64,000 nucleotides of DNA from Cystobacter fuscus DSM 2262 (lineage in GTDB: Bacteria; Myxococcota; Myxococcia; Myxococcales; Myxococcaceae), in NCBI RefSeq assembly GCF_000335475.2, contig NZ_ANAH02000005.1, positions 186,001 through 250,000 on the forward strand. Reading direction: 5' to 3'. The position numbers and the translations under genes were made by a program. Numbering within the stretch: the stretch's first letter is position 1; every line of letters starts with the position of its first letter. This document shows positions 50,421 to 60,537 of the stretch, one piece after another. Under the pieces are notes generated by a model. That model did no database searches. It was not told where the DNA came from and saw nothing but the letters and a program-made list of their open reading frames with translations.

Positions 50421-52291
50421 GCGACAACGACACCAAGAAGCCCACCGGCGACGCGCAGCCGCCCGTCAAGGGCGCGCCCACGGACACGCCCGCGGCGAAG
50501 ATCGGCTCCGAGCCGTCCAATCCGCCCGCGGGTCCCAAGCTGGACACGCCGCCCGCCGCGCACAGCACCCCCACCGCGCCGCCCCCGGCCGCCGCGGCTC
50601 CGCCTCCGGCGCCCAAGCCGCCCGGCCCGCCCCCGCCGAAGAACCCGGGCTTCGTCACGTGCACCATCGACGGCAAGGAAGTCATCGCCAAGCCGGGCAC
50701 GAACATGATCGAGGCGGCGCGCAAGGTCGGCTCGATCATCCCCTACTTCTGCTACCACCCGCGCCTGTCCATCGCGGCCAACTGCCGCATGTGCTTCGTG
50801 GAGGCGTCCAACGCCCCCAAGATGGTGCCCGCGTGCCAGACGCCGCTCGCCGAGGGGCAGGTCATCAAGACCAACACCCCCAAGGTCAAGGAGCAGCAGC
50901 GCGCGGTGATGGAGTTCCTGCTGCTCAACCACCCGGTGGACTGCTCCATCTGTGACCAGGCCGGCGAGTGCAAGCTGCAGGACTACTACATGCGCTACGA
51001 CTACCGCCCCTCCCGGCTGGAGGGGGCGAAGGTCATGAAGAACAAGCGCAAGGTGCTCGGGCCCCGCGTGGTCATGGACCAGGAGCGCTGCATCCTGTGC
51101 AGCCGCTGCGTGCGCTTCATGAACGAGGTGGCCAAGGAGCCGCAGCTGGGCATCTTCGGCCGCGGCAGCCACGAGGTCGTCGACACGTTCCCCGGCAGCG
51201 AGCTGAGCAGCAACTACTCGCTCAACACCGTGGACATCTGCCCGGTGGGCGCGCTGCTCAGCCGCGACTACCGCTTCCGCGCCCGCACGTGGTTCCAGTC
51301 CGCCGCGCCCTCGGTGTGCACCGGGTGCTCGCGCGGCTGCAACACCTACGCGGACTTCATGGGGCAGGAGACGTACCGCTACCGCCCGCGCGAGAACGAG
51401 GCCGTCAACAAGAGCTGGATGTGCGATCACGGCCGGCTCACCTACAAGGGCCTCAACCTGGGCCGCGTGCTCAACGCCGTGGTGGGCCGCCAGCAGGGCG
51501 GCACCGCCCGTCCCGAGGTCGCGCGCAAGGAAGCCATCCAGGCCGCGGGCCGCGCGCTCGCGGACGCCAAGGGCAAGGTGGCCGTGCTCGCCTCGCCCGT
51601 GGCCTCCAACGAGGATCTGCTCGCCGCGCTCACCTTCGCCAAGACGACGCTGGGCGTGCGTGAGGTGTACGTGGGGGGCCGCCCGCAGGGCGAGGCCGAC
51701 CACTACCTGCTCACCGCCGACCGCAACCCCAACCGCAAGGGCCTGGAGCTCATCGCCCAGGGCCTGGAGCTCAAGCTCCAGCCGTTCGAGGCGCTGGTGC
51801 AGGGCATCGACGGCGGCAAGGTGAAGGCGCTCTACGCCGTGGGCGCCGAGGTGCCCGGCGGCGACTTCGCCCAGACGGCGGCGAAGCTGGACACCTTCGT
51901 GGTGCAGGCGACGAACGAGTCGCCCCTCACCGCGCAGGCCACCGTGCTGCTGCCGGCTTCCGCGCACGTGGAGTACGACGGCTCGTTCGTGCAGGTGGAC
52001 GGGCTCGTGCAGCGCTTCCGCAAGGCCTACCCCTCCAAGGGCGAGGCCGTGCCGCATGCGCAGCTGGTGGCGGAGCTGACACGGGAGCTGGGGGGCACGG
52101 CCTCCTGGACGACCACGCGCGAGGCCTTCCGCGAGCTGGGCAAGAGCGTGCCCGAGTTCGCCTCGTTCGACTGGGACAAGGCGGCTCCGCCCGATCGGGA
52201 GAAGCCTGGCATCAACCCGCTGCCGTCCGGTGCCGACGGTCGGCCGGCGGGCTACCGTGAGTTCGGCGCTCCCAGGGTTCGAGGTCTCTGA
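50417..52291 (+). CDS. nuoG: NADH-quinone oxidoreductase subunit G (short form, Pro-rich N-terminus)
   Basis: The product has 624 residues. Residues 1-75 are Pro/Ala-rich and probably disordered, not usual in NuoG. Then come the 2Fe-2S ferredoxin domain (YFCYHPRLSIAANCRMC, MVPACQTP), the His-ligated N5 cluster (HPVDCSICDQAGEC), the two-cluster motif around CILCSRCVRF and DICPVGAL, and the extra N7 site (CTGCSRGCNTY ... WMCDHGR). The molybdopterin-like C-terminal part is short (about 280 residues). GTG start overlapping the nuoD stop. It carries electrons from NuoF/NuoE, whose genes are not in the window. Confidence 0.95.
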   Translation: MSDNDTKKPTGDAQPPVKGAPTDTPAAKIGSEPSNPPAGPKLDTPPAAHSTPTAPPPAAAAPPPAPKPPGPPPPKNPGFVTCTIDGKEVIAKPGTNMIEAARKVGSIIPYFCYHPRLSIAANCRMCFVEASNAPKMVPACQTPLAEGQVIKTNTPKVKEQQRAVMEFLLLNHPVDCSICDQAGECKLQDYYMRYDYRPSRLEGAKVMKNKRKVLGPRVVMDQERCILCSRCVRFMNEVAKEPQLGIFGRGSHEVVDTFPGSELSSNYSLNTVDICPVGALLSRDYRFRARTWFQSAAPSVCTGCSRGCNTYADFMGQETYRYRPRENEAVNKSWMCDHGRLTYKGLNLGRVLNAVVGRQQGGTARPEVARKEAIQAAGRALADAKGKVAVLASPVASNEDLLAALTFAKTTLGVREVYVGGRPQGEADHYLLTADRNPNRKGLELIAQGLELKLQPFEALVQGIDGGKVKALYAVGAEVPGGDFAQTAAKLDTFVVQATNESPLTAQATVLLPASAHVEYDGSFVQVDGLVQRFRKAYPSKGEAVPHAQLVAELTRELGGTASWTTTREAFRELGKSVPEFASFDWDKAAPPDREKPGINPLPSGADGRPAGYREFGAPRVRGL

Positions 52292-52293
52292 CA

Positions 52294-53718
<1,425 letters not shown>

Positions 53719-53736
53719 TCGGAGCGAACAGTCACC

Positions 53737-54501
53737 ATGGCTTACAACGCATCCCAGGATCCCCGCACCGACATCCGCGAGCGGACTTATCTGCCGGAGC
53801 TGCTCCGCGGCCTGGCCATCACCACCCGGCACTTCATCCGCAACCTCTTCGGGACGCGCGAGACCCAGACGCCCTTCGAGGAGCGCACCGGCACCAGCCT
53901 GGTGACCACGGTGCAGTACCCCGAGGAGAAGATCCCCTATCCCCCGGGCTACCGCGGGCTGCACCGGCTGGTGCCGCGCGACGATGGCAAGCCGCGCTGC
54001 GTGGCCTGCTACATGTGCGCCACCATCTGCCCGGCCCAGTGCATCTACATCGAGGCGGGCGAGTACCCGGTGGACGCCGCGGATCAGAGCTCGCGCGTCA
54101 TCGAGAAGTACCCCACCCAGTTCGTCATCGACGAGCTGCGTTGCATCGTGTGCGGCCTGTGCGTGGAGGCGTGCCCCAAGGACGCCATCCGCATGGACAC
54201 GTACACGCACACTCCGCCCGAGTACAACCGGCAGGGCTTCGTCTACGACATCCCCAAGCTGCTCAAGGGGCCCGCGGTGTCCCACCCGTCGGATCCCTGG
54301 AACAAGCGCTCGGACTCGCGGCAGCCGGCCCACGCGCACAAGGAAGCCCACACCCGCGTGGGCGAGGGCCACGAGCACCACGACCACGGCCACCCCGCCC
54401 ATGCGCCCGCGCTGACCACGGGCCACGCGGAGCCGGTTCCCAACGGCCGCACCGTGATCTCCAACGACGGCCCCGTGCCGGTGACGAAGTTCCTCAAGTA
54501 G
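53737..54501 (+). CDS. nuoI: NADH-quinone oxidoreductase subunit I with His-rich tail
   Basis: The product has 254 residues. Two 4Fe-4S motifs ([15 protein letters not shown] and [15 protein letters not shown]) bind clusters N6a and N6b. After the normal end near residue 190 there is an extra tail of about 60 residues, rich in histidine ([20 protein letters not shown]), not part of the usual subunit. It may bind metal or be a flexible surface tail. Last gene of the nuoCDGHI unit, followed by a large hairpin. Confidence 0.95.
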   Translation: MAYNASQDPRTDIRERTYLPELLRGLAITTRHFIRNLFGTRETQTPFEERTGTSLVTTVQYPEEKIPYPPGYRGLHRLVPRDDGKPRCVACYMCATICPAQCIYIEAGEYPVDAADQSSRVIEKYPTQFVIDELRCIVCGLCVEACPKDAIRMDTYTHTPPEYNRQGFVYDIPKLLKGPAVSHPSDPWNKRSDSRQPAHAHKEAHTRVGEGHEHHDHGHPAHAPALTTGHAEPVPNGRTVISNDGPVPVTKFLK

Positions 54502-54528
54502 TCCCCAGGCGCCCAGAGGTGCCCTCCG

Positions 54529-54571
54529 CCGGCCCGCCCCCTCCGCCTTCGCGCGGCGGACGGCGGGCCGG
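54529..54571 (+). terminator. Terminator-like hairpin after nuoI
   Basis: CCGGCCCGCC (54529-54538) pairs with GGCGGGCCGG (54562-54571), and an inner TCCGCC/GGCGGA stem (54542-54547 with 54555-54560) extends it. There is no T run, so termination may be partial and the ferredoxin gene could be read through. Confidence 0.5.
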
Positions 54572-54653
54572 TGCCGTTCCAGCGCGCGGAGCCCCTCGCC
54601 GGCTGCACGGCCCTTTCGCCCACCTCGGCAACTCCCATAGGGTGGGGCTTCCT

Positions 54654-55013
54654 ATGAAGCGCTACCGCCTCTCCGTGTGTAAGGGCTCGAGTTGCAAGGC
54701 CGGTGGCTCCGACGCCGTGGCCCAGGCCGCCCGCGAGGAGCTCTCCGCCCGCTCCCTCCAGCCGCGCTGCGAACTGTACCGAGGCGGCTGCTACGGCTTC
54801 TGTCACATGGGGCCCAACGTCGTCATCCGCGAGGAGACGGGCCGCAAGAGGGATCCCCTCTCGCCCGAGGACTACCAGCTCATGGGCTGGGAGGGCGAGG
54901 CGTACTACTCGCACATGACGCCGGAGAAGATGCGGCGCGTGGTGGCCGAGCACGTCATGCAGGACAAGCCCGTCATCGAGCTGTTCGGCCACCCGGAGGA
55001 AGCCGAAGGCTAG
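54654..55013 (+). CDS. Thioredoxin-like 2Fe-2S ferredoxin (NuoE-related fold)
   Basis: The product has 119 residues. The cysteine pattern VCKGSSC ... RGGCYGFCHMGPNVVI matches the 2Fe-2S proteins of thioredoxin fold that include the C-terminal part of NuoE and the Shethna-type ferredoxins. The usual N-terminal helical part of NuoE is missing, so it is a free ferredoxin rather than a NuoE subunit. Lying just after nuoI, in a cluster without nuoE and nuoF, it may serve as electron carrier. ATG 54654; it converges with the CHASE2 cyclase gene, seven bases away. Confidence 0.83.
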   Translation: MKRYRLSVCKGSSCKAGGSDAVAQAAREELSARSLQPRCELYRGGCYGFCHMGPNVVIREETGRKRDPLSPEDYQLMGWEGEAYYSHMTPEKMRRVVAEHVMQDKPVIELFGHPEEAEG

Positions 55014-55020
55014 CGCCGGC

Positions 55021-57594
55021 TCACGGCCCCTCGAGCACGAACACGCCGTCCCAGTCCTCCGCCGGGCGCTTCTGGGTGAAGACGCGGCAGCGCTCGATGT
55101 AGACGCGCGCCACCGGATCCTGGAACTCCTCCACGCTCCGGGTGAACAGCGCGAGCGCCTCGTCGAAGCGCCGCTCGTGGTACGCGGTGAGCGCCTGCTC
55201 GTGCAGCGACAGGTGGGCCTGGGCCGCGGCCTGCACCTCGCCCTTGCGGCCCACCAGCTCGTGCAGCCGCGTGGACTCGGTGCGCCCCTTGGGGCGGACC
55301 CTGTCCACCTCGCGGAAGACGTAGCCGTCCTGGGCCAGGCGCGCCACGCCGTCGCCCACGAGCACGAAGGTGCCATAGCCACGGTTGAGCCCCTCCAGGT
55401 ACATGGAGAACTTCACCGAGCGGCCCAGCACCGAGTACTTGGACTCGAGCGTGCTGCCCATGCCGCCCACCAGCACCTCGCCGCTGTCGATGCCGATGCG
55501 GCACTGCACCGAGTGGCCGTACGTCTTCGTCCAGTACTCCTGGCGCGCGAGCAGCGTGGAGCGCACCACCAGCGCGGCCTCGCAGGCGTGGTGGGCGTGG
55601 CGCTCGGTGCGCACGGGCGCGCCCCAGAAGGCCATCACCGCGTCCCCCATGTACTTGTCCACCTGCCCGCGCGTGGCGCGCACCACGTCCGTCACTTCCG
55701 TCAGGTACTCGTTGAGGAACTGCACGAGCCGCTCGGGGGGCAGCTCGCCGGACAGCCGCGAGAAGCCGTCCAGGTCGCAGAAGAAGACCGTCACCTCGCG
55801 CAGCTCCGGGCGGGTGAGCTGGCGCAGGTCGCGCGTGACGAGCCGCGCCACCTCGGGGCTCACGTAGCGGCCGAGCACGTCGGTGATGAAGTGGCGCAGC
55901 TGCTGCTCGCTGCGCGAGGCCTGGACGATGGTGAAGAGGAAGGTGAGGCCCATGGCCAGCAGCGGGCCCACCATGGCCACCCACAACAGCCGGTGGACGA
56001 AGACGTACCAGGCCCCCACGGCATAGCCCACCCCCACCGCCGCCATGACGAACAGGTACAGGAACGCGTCCCCCGAGGAGCGCAGGCCCCGGTTGACGGT
56101 GAGCGCGACGAAGGCGCCCAAGAGCGCCATGCCGAGCGTCAACCCCAGATCCCACCGCCGGGTGGCGCGCGAGAGGCTCTCGGACTGCAACAGGTTCACC
56201 AGCGACTGCGCGAGCACCGCGCCCGTGGGCGTGCGCTCGCCAATGGGGGTGTGCAGGAAGTTCATCGCCCGGCGCGAGGTGTTGCTGAAGACGATGAGCC
56301 GGCCGTCGATGTCGTGGGCAGCGCGCGGCGGCACCCCCTCGCGCACGGCGAAGAAGTTGAGCAGCACGTTCCACGCGGGAATGGCCCGGGCCACCGAGCC
56401 GCGCGAGCCGCGCCCCACCTCCGCCGCGTCCCAGCGGATGAGGCTGTAGCCGGACTCGTCCATGGGCAGCGAGAAGCGATCGCCCACGTACAGCCGCCCG
56501 TCCGCGTAGCGCAGCTCGCGCGTGTTCGCCTGGAGCATCGCCGCCACCAGGGGCATGGAGGGCAGCACGCGTCGGGTGCCGTCCCGGCCTCGGTAGCTCA
56601 CCAGGTGCGGCACGGCCCGCACCACCCCGTCGGGATCCGCCGGCAGGGTGATGGCGCCATAGAGGCTCGCCGTGCCGAGCAGCGGCGCCACCGGGTGCTC
56701 CACCTGCCGCACCTCCCCCAGCTGCGACGCGTCCAGCCCCTCCACCTTCACCTCGGCGAGCGAGATGAACAGCTCGAGCGGCCCCACCCGGTACACGTCG
56801 TCGGAGATGCGCCGCTCCTGGACGCGCGGGGGCTCGCGCACGCCCTGCTCCAGTGCCACCCGCTGGCCCTCCTGCTCACTGGCCACGCCCGCCCACACCT
56901 CCACCCCGCCCTTGCCGGGCAGGAGGAACGCCGGGCGCTGATCGGCGAGGATCTTCTGCACCCGGCCTCGCGCCTCGGCCTCGGTGGGCGAGGTGCCGAG
57001 CCGGACGCGGTACGGCCACAGCCGGCTGCCCGGAGGCACGCCCCGATCCGCGGACCAGGAGAAGGCCAGCACCGACTTGCCGGGGACCTGATCCAGGAGC
57101 GAGCGGAACACCCGATCATCGTCCCGCTCCTCCTGGCCCGGCGCACCCGGCGAGAAGGGGGCGCGGGGACTGCGCTCCGTGAGGGGCAGATCGAGCAACA
57201 CCAGCTCGGCGCCCTCGTCGAGCAGCCGCTGTGTCAGGCCCCCGAGGATCTCCCGGGGCCAGGGGTAGGAGGCGATGCCCGCGTGCTGATCCTGCCGCGC
57301 CTCGGCGAGCGTCTCGTCGTCGAGCGCCACCACCACCACACGATCCGAGCGCGAGCCCCGCGCGCCCAGGGAGCGCGCGCGCCAGTCATAGGTGACGTTC
57401 TCGGCGGCCTGGAGCCACGACGCCGGGCGCGCGAGCAGCGCGAGCGGAGTGGCCTCCTCGGACAGCTGCGCGCGCGGGACGCGGTAGTAGACGAGCAACC
57501 CGAGGATGACGCCGAAGAGCGTGGCCTGCAGGAGCGAGTAGCCGAGCCGTTGCAGGAAGCGGAGGCCGGTGGAGTAGATGGGAAGGCTGCGCAC
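55021..57594 (-). CDS. CHASE2-domain protein with degenerate cyclase domain
   Basis: The product has 857 residues. TM near the N-terminus (LLQATLFGVILGLLVYY), periplasmic CHASE2 sensor (about 70-430, with VVALDDETLAE and GAELVLLDLPLTE), three transmembrane segments (about 480-570), then a class III cyclase domain. Metal Asp residues (FFCDLDGFS, YMGDAVMAFWG) and the Lys in VDKYMGD are kept. The transition-state Asn and Arg are replaced: where active enzymes read GDTVNLASR, this one reads GRSVKFSMY. It may therefore be inactive as a cyclase and act as a sensor or partner. The C-terminus has a TPR-like stretch (LTAYHERRFDEALALF). Confidence 0.88.
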   Translation of the reverse strand: MRSLPIYSTGLRFLQRLGYSLLQATLFGVILGLLVYYRVPRAQLSEEATPLALLARPASWLQAAENVTYDWRARSLGARGSRSDRVVVVALDDETLAEARQDQHAGIASYPWPREILGGLTQRLLDEGAELVLLDLPLTERSPRAPFSPGAPGQEERDDDRVFRSLLDQVPGKSVLAFSWSADRGVPPGSRLWPYRVRLGTSPTEAEARGRVQKILADQRPAFLLPGKGGVEVWAGVASEQEGQRVALEQGVREPPRVQERRISDDVYRVGPLELFISLAEVKVEGLDASQLGEVRQVEHPVAPLLGTASLYGAITLPADPDGVVRAVPHLVSYRGRDGTRRVLPSMPLVAAMLQANTRELRYADGRLYVGDRFSLPMDESGYSLIRWDAAEVGRGSRGSVARAIPAWNVLLNFFAVREGVPPRAAHDIDGRLIVFSNTSRRAMNFLHTPIGERTPTGAVLAQSLVNLLQSESLSRATRRWDLGLTLGMALLGAFVALTVNRGLRSSGDAFLYLFVMAAVGVGYAVGAWYVFVHRLLWVAMVGPLLAMGLTFLFTIVQASRSEQQLRHFITDVLGRYVSPEVARLVTRDLRQLTRPELREVTVFFCDLDGFSRLSGELPPERLVQFLNEYLTEVTDVVRATRGQVDKYMGDAVMAFWGAPVRTERHAHHACEAALVVRSTLLARQEYWTKTYGHSVQCRIGIDSGEVLVGGMGSTLESKYSVLGRSVKFSMYLEGLNRGYGTFVLVGDGVARLAQDGYVFREVDRVRPKGRTESTRLHELVGRKGEVQAAAQAHLSLHEQALTAYHERRFDEALALFTRSVEEFQDPVARVYIERCRVFTQKRPAEDWDGVFVLEGP

Positions 57595-57654
57595 GGGAGG
57601 CGCGAGGATAGCGCGTCCCGCCCACGACCCCAGCCCGCAAGAGCACCGGGACGT

Positions 57655-58617
57655 TCAGCCCGCCTCCACCTCGAGCACGATCTGCCCCTGGAGGTTGAGC
57701 CGCAACAGATGTCCGGCGAAGCGCTCGGACTCCTCGCGCGAGAGGATGGCGCGGAACGCACCGCCCTCGGCCACCTCCACCTCCATCACCGGCCCGCGCT
57801 GCAGCAGGCGGAAGAAGTCCTCGCCACCGCCGGGACGGGGCACGAAGACGGGCAGGAAGCCCTTGACGGGCAGCACCTCCCCGGGCGAGCGCAGCCGTGC
57901 CTCCAGGGCGGCCGGCTCCGGACGCACCTCGTGGGGCGCCACCCCCTCCTCCGCGTAGAGCGGCGCGGGCGGCAGCGACACGTCGTCCGTGGAGTCGTCG
58001 AAGAGAAAGCCGTGGCGCGAGGGGATGCGTCCGGTGAAGAGGTAGAGCAGGAGCACGGGGGTGTCCCCGCTCACGCGCTCCACGTGGAGGACGGCGCGCG
58101 TGGCGCCCACCTTGCGCAAGAGCAGGCGCAAGCGCGGAGGCGCCGCGGCCAGGTGGCGCCGCACCCGCTCCCTCACCGTGGTGCGCCACTCCTCGAAGGC
58201 GGAGAGGTGGCGTTGCTCGCTGTCGGCCTGCTCCCGCGCGAGCGCCTCCTTGGCCCGCGCCAGCTTCTGCTCGGCCTGTCCGAGGAAGTCGCGCAGGGGG
58301 CCCTCTCCGGCCACGAGCGCCGACCCCTCGGGCGCCGCTTCCACCGCGGCCGGCTCCACTGGAGCGCCCTGCTGCGCCGAGGCCTGCCGGACCGCGCCCA
58401 CCAGGAACGAGCCCTGTTGATCCAGCCGCTCGAACTCCCGCTGGTAGTGCGCGCGCTCGGCGAGGAAGTCCCGCCGCGACTCGCTCCACGCGTCGTAGGC
58501 GGACTCCAGCGTCTCCAGGCCATGGGTCCGGGCCAGGAGCCGCTCCTGGGCGGGGGTCACCCGAGGCAGCTCCCTGGGGGTGTCCCGGCGAGGCTCTTCG
58601 TCGTCGCGCGATGTCAC
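57655..58617 (-). CDS. Conserved protein of unknown function
   Basis: The product has 320 residues, soluble. The N-terminal half is a long coiled-coil (SRRDFLAERAHYQREFERLDQ, then LGQAEQKLARAKEALAREQA), the C-terminal half is mixed alpha/beta (VLHVERVSGDTPVLLLYLF, GFLPVFVPRPGGG). Not recognised. GTG start with AAAGG ahead. Same strand as and 60 bp before the CHASE2 gene, so possibly functionally linked. Confidence 0.6.
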   Translation of the reverse strand: MTSRDDEEPRRDTPRELPRVTPAQERLLARTHGLETLESAYDAWSESRRDFLAERAHYQREFERLDQQGSFLVGAVRQASAQQGAPVEPAAVEAAPEGSALVAGEGPLRDFLGQAEQKLARAKEALAREQADSEQRHLSAFEEWRTTVRERVRRHLAAAPPRLRLLLRKVGATRAVLHVERVSGDTPVLLLYLFTGRIPSRHGFLFDDSTDDVSLPPAPLYAEEGVAPHEVRPEPAALEARLRSPGEVLPVKGFLPVFVPRPGGGEDFFRLLQRGPVMEVEVAEGGAFRAILSREESERFAGHLLRLNLQGQIVLEVEAG

Positions 58618-58727
58618 GCCGTGACCTTTCGCATGAAAAAGCCCGAGGGGCGACCCGCATCGAGCGGATCGCCCCTCCCATGGCCGCCAGCCGGGTGGCG
58701 CTGGCGGCGTCCGGACGTGCCTGGACG

Positions 58728-59003
58728 TCAGACGTTGCGGGTCGCGGCCTCGGTGCGGCTCTGGCCGGTCGCGTTGGCCAGGGCGTCCTGGCCCTCGCGC
58801 AGGCGGTTGCGCAGATCATCGCGCAGCTGGGCGCCGGGCTTGGGGGCGATCAGCAGGCCGAGGCCCGCGCCCAGCAGGATGCCCACGGAGAAGGCGCCCA
58901 GGGTGGGCAACACCCAGTCCGCGGGACCCTTCTTGGTCTCCAGCCCGAGCAGGTCGAGCACGTCATCCTTGCTGAAGTTCTTCAGATCACTGGCATTGAA
59001 CAT
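58728..59003 (-). CDS. YtxH-like small membrane protein
   Basis: The product has 91 residues. One membrane segment (VLPTLGAFSVGILLGAGLGLLIAP) is followed by PKPGAQLRDDLRNRLREGQD, the typical YtxH pattern of a glycine-rich anchor plus amphipathic helix. These proteins are linked to envelope or general stress. GGAGCCCCC precedes the ATG. It belongs to a run of five small membrane-protein genes (58728-60399) on one strand. Confidence 0.8.
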   Translation of the reverse strand: MFNASDLKNFSKDDVLDLLGLETKKGPADWVLPTLGAFSVGILLGAGLGLLIAPKPGAQLRDDLRNRLREGQDALANATGQSRTEAATRNV

Positions 59004-59051
59004 GGGGGCTCCGAATGCGGCGAGAGAGGGAAACGGATGAAACCTACGGCT

Positions 59052-59489
59052 CTAGTGGCCCTGGGGACGCGCCGGGCCGCCCGAGGACGAGCCCTGCATG
59101 TCCGCCACCCGGCCGGCGCCCGCCTCGACGCCGCGCATCGCGGCCTCGGCGATGCCGAGCAGCTCGTCCTTGACCATGGGCAGCGCGGCCAGCCGCACGC
59201 CCAGGCGCAGCAGCCGCCCGGTGGTGCGGGTGAACAGCCCGCCGCCCAGCACATAGCCCACGCCAATGGCGGCGGCCACCATCAGATACGGATTGCGCTC
59301 CACGCGGCCGACCAGGTCCATGGAGTCACGCAGGTCCGTCACCGCGCCGCGCGCGTTGTCCCACAGGTGCTGGGCGTCCGAGCCGATCTGATCCACCCGC
59401 TGGCCGAATCCCGAACCCTGGTTGTTCGGGGACTGGCCACCGTTGCCCGAGGGCCCGCCGTTGCCAGAGCTGTTCTGGAAGGTCGTCAT
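59052..59489 (-). CDS. Membrane-anchored protein of the stress-protein cluster
   Basis: The product has 145 residues. Residues 1-30 are a Gly/Asn/Ser-rich, probably disordered segment (SSGNGGPSGNGGQSPNN), followed by an amphipathic helix, a membrane segment (YLMVAAAIGVGYVLGGGLF) and a second helix. It resembles the neighbouring YqjD/ElaB-like proteins in plan. ATG at 59489; the frame extends upstream but without a likely start. Confidence 0.7.
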   Translation of the reverse strand: MTTFQNSSGNGGPSGNGGQSPNNQGSGFGQRVDQIGSDAQHLWDNARGAVTDLRDSMDLVGRVERNPYLMVAAAIGVGYVLGGGLFTRTTGRLLRLGVRLAALPMVKDELLGIAEAAMRGVEAGAGRVADMQGSSSGGPARPQGH

Positions 59490-59524
59490 GTCAGAACTCC
59501 GAGTCGTCGAGGAAGCGCAACAGG

Positions 59525-59725
59525 TTAGCGGCGCGAGGCGATGCGCCCGATGATGAAGCCCACGGCCACGGCGCCCAGCAGGCACGTGCCCGGGTTGGCG
59601 CGGATGAAGCTCACCGTGCGCGCGTTGAGATCCTCCAGGTTGCGCCGCGCCTCGTCGATCTGCGGCAGCACGTTGTCCTGGATCTGCCGGGCCTTGTCCT
59701 GCAACTGCTGGGAATTGATGTTCAT
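59525..59725 (-). CDS. ElaB/YqjD-like (DUF883) membrane-anchored protein
   Basis: The product has 66 residues: an amphipathic helix (LQDKARQIQDNVLPQIDEA), then a C-terminal membrane anchor with glycines (LLGAVAVGFIIGRIASRR). This is the plan of ElaB/YqjD proteins, which in E. coli tether ribosomes to the membrane in stationary phase. GAGGAAGG lies ahead of the ATG. Fourth gene of the YqjE-like cluster. Confidence 0.75.
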   Translation of the reverse strand: MNINSQQLQDKARQIQDNVLPQIDEARRNLEDLNARTVSFIRANPGTCLLGAVAVGFIIGRIASRR

Positions 59726-59780
59726 GGAAGCGCCTTCCTCGTGAAAAGGTGTCGGGGTTGGTTCTGAAAGGTGGGGCGTG

Positions 59781-60002
59781 TCAGCGCCGTTGGCTATTGC
59801 CGATGACGAATCCGATGAAGAAAGCCGCGCCCACGCACGCGAGCGGCCGGCGCATCACCCACTCGCGCCAGTCGGTGCGCCACGCGACCTCCTCGCGCAG
59901 GGCGCTCACGGAGTGACTGAGCTCGGCGCGGGTGCGCTCGATCTCCGCGCGGATCTCCTCGGGGGTACGCGTCGTGGAGCGTGCATTCTTGTCAGCGGCC
60001 AT
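59781..60002 (-). CDS. DUF3618-family small membrane protein
   Basis: The product has 73 residues. RTPEEIRAEIERTRAELSHSVSAL is the DUF3618 signature, followed by a C-terminal membrane anchor (ACVGAAFFIGFVIGN). The ATG follows GGAGGGTCCTC. The gene overlaps the upstream holin-like gene by 11 bases, so the two are translated together. Confidence 0.85.
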   Translation of the reverse strand: MAADKNARSTTRTPEEIRAEIERTRAELSHSVSALREEVAWRTDWREWVMRRPLACVGAAFFIGFVIGNSQRR

Positions 60003-60399
60003 GAGGACCCTCCGACTGGGCGAGCGCCGTCACACTGCGGTTGAGTTCGTTCTTCGTTTCGTCCATGACCCGATGTGCCTTGAGGCGGGCGGCCGAGCGG
60101 GACACGCCCACGATGCCGCCCACGAGGTTGAGTCCGCCCACCAGCGCGAGCGACCCGGCGATGCCCAGCCATTTGGCCAGCGCCACGGCGATCGCCGCGC
60201 ACAGGAAGCCGTAGCCCACCAGCACGAAGGGGACGAAGGCGGCGAGGCGCGCCAGATCCGAGCCCACCAGGCGCGCGTCCTCCACCAACTCCGCGCGCGC
60301 CAGCGTCAGATGCTGCGACACCAGCCGGGTGAGTCCATCTGTCAACCGCGCGACGAGCGGGCCCAGGCCTCGCTCCGTCTGTTCGCTACTCACAGCCAT
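59992..60399 (-). CDS. Phage holin-like/YqjE-family membrane protein
   Basis: The product has 135 residues with two membrane segments (AAFVPFVLVGYGFLCAAIAVAL and GSLALVGGLNLVGGIVGV). The pattern, with LTRLVSQHLTLARAELVEDA ahead of the first, is that of the phage-holin/YqjE superfamily, widely found beside DUF3618 and YqjD genes and not truly a phage protein. First gene of the cluster; ATG at 60399. Confidence 0.82.
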   Translation of the reverse strand: MAVSSEQTERGLGPLVARLTDGLTRLVSQHLTLARAELVEDARLVGSDLARLAAFVPFVLVGYGFLCAAIAVALAKWLGIAGSLALVGGLNLVGGIVGVSRSAARLKAHRVMDETKNELNRSVTALAQSEGPHGR

Positions 60400-60537
60400 C
60401 TGCTCCCCAGTCGCTCTCATGCGGAGACCGCAAACTAGGGTGCTCCCGTCATCCGCCACAACCCCGACACACGGCAATGGCGACAATGTGTCCACCGGCC
60501 ATCAGCTTCCTCCCGCGCGAGCGGCGCCCGGGGCTCA

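Noticed and set aside
55177-59040. Plus-strand open frame of 1287 codons
   Set aside because: It is the shadow of the CHASE2 cyclase and the following genes on the minus strand.
59992-60399. Prophage remnant, suggested by the holin-like protein
   Set aside because: Holin-like YqjE proteins beside DUF3618 and YqjD-type genes are ordinary chromosomal clusters; no other phage gene is nearby.
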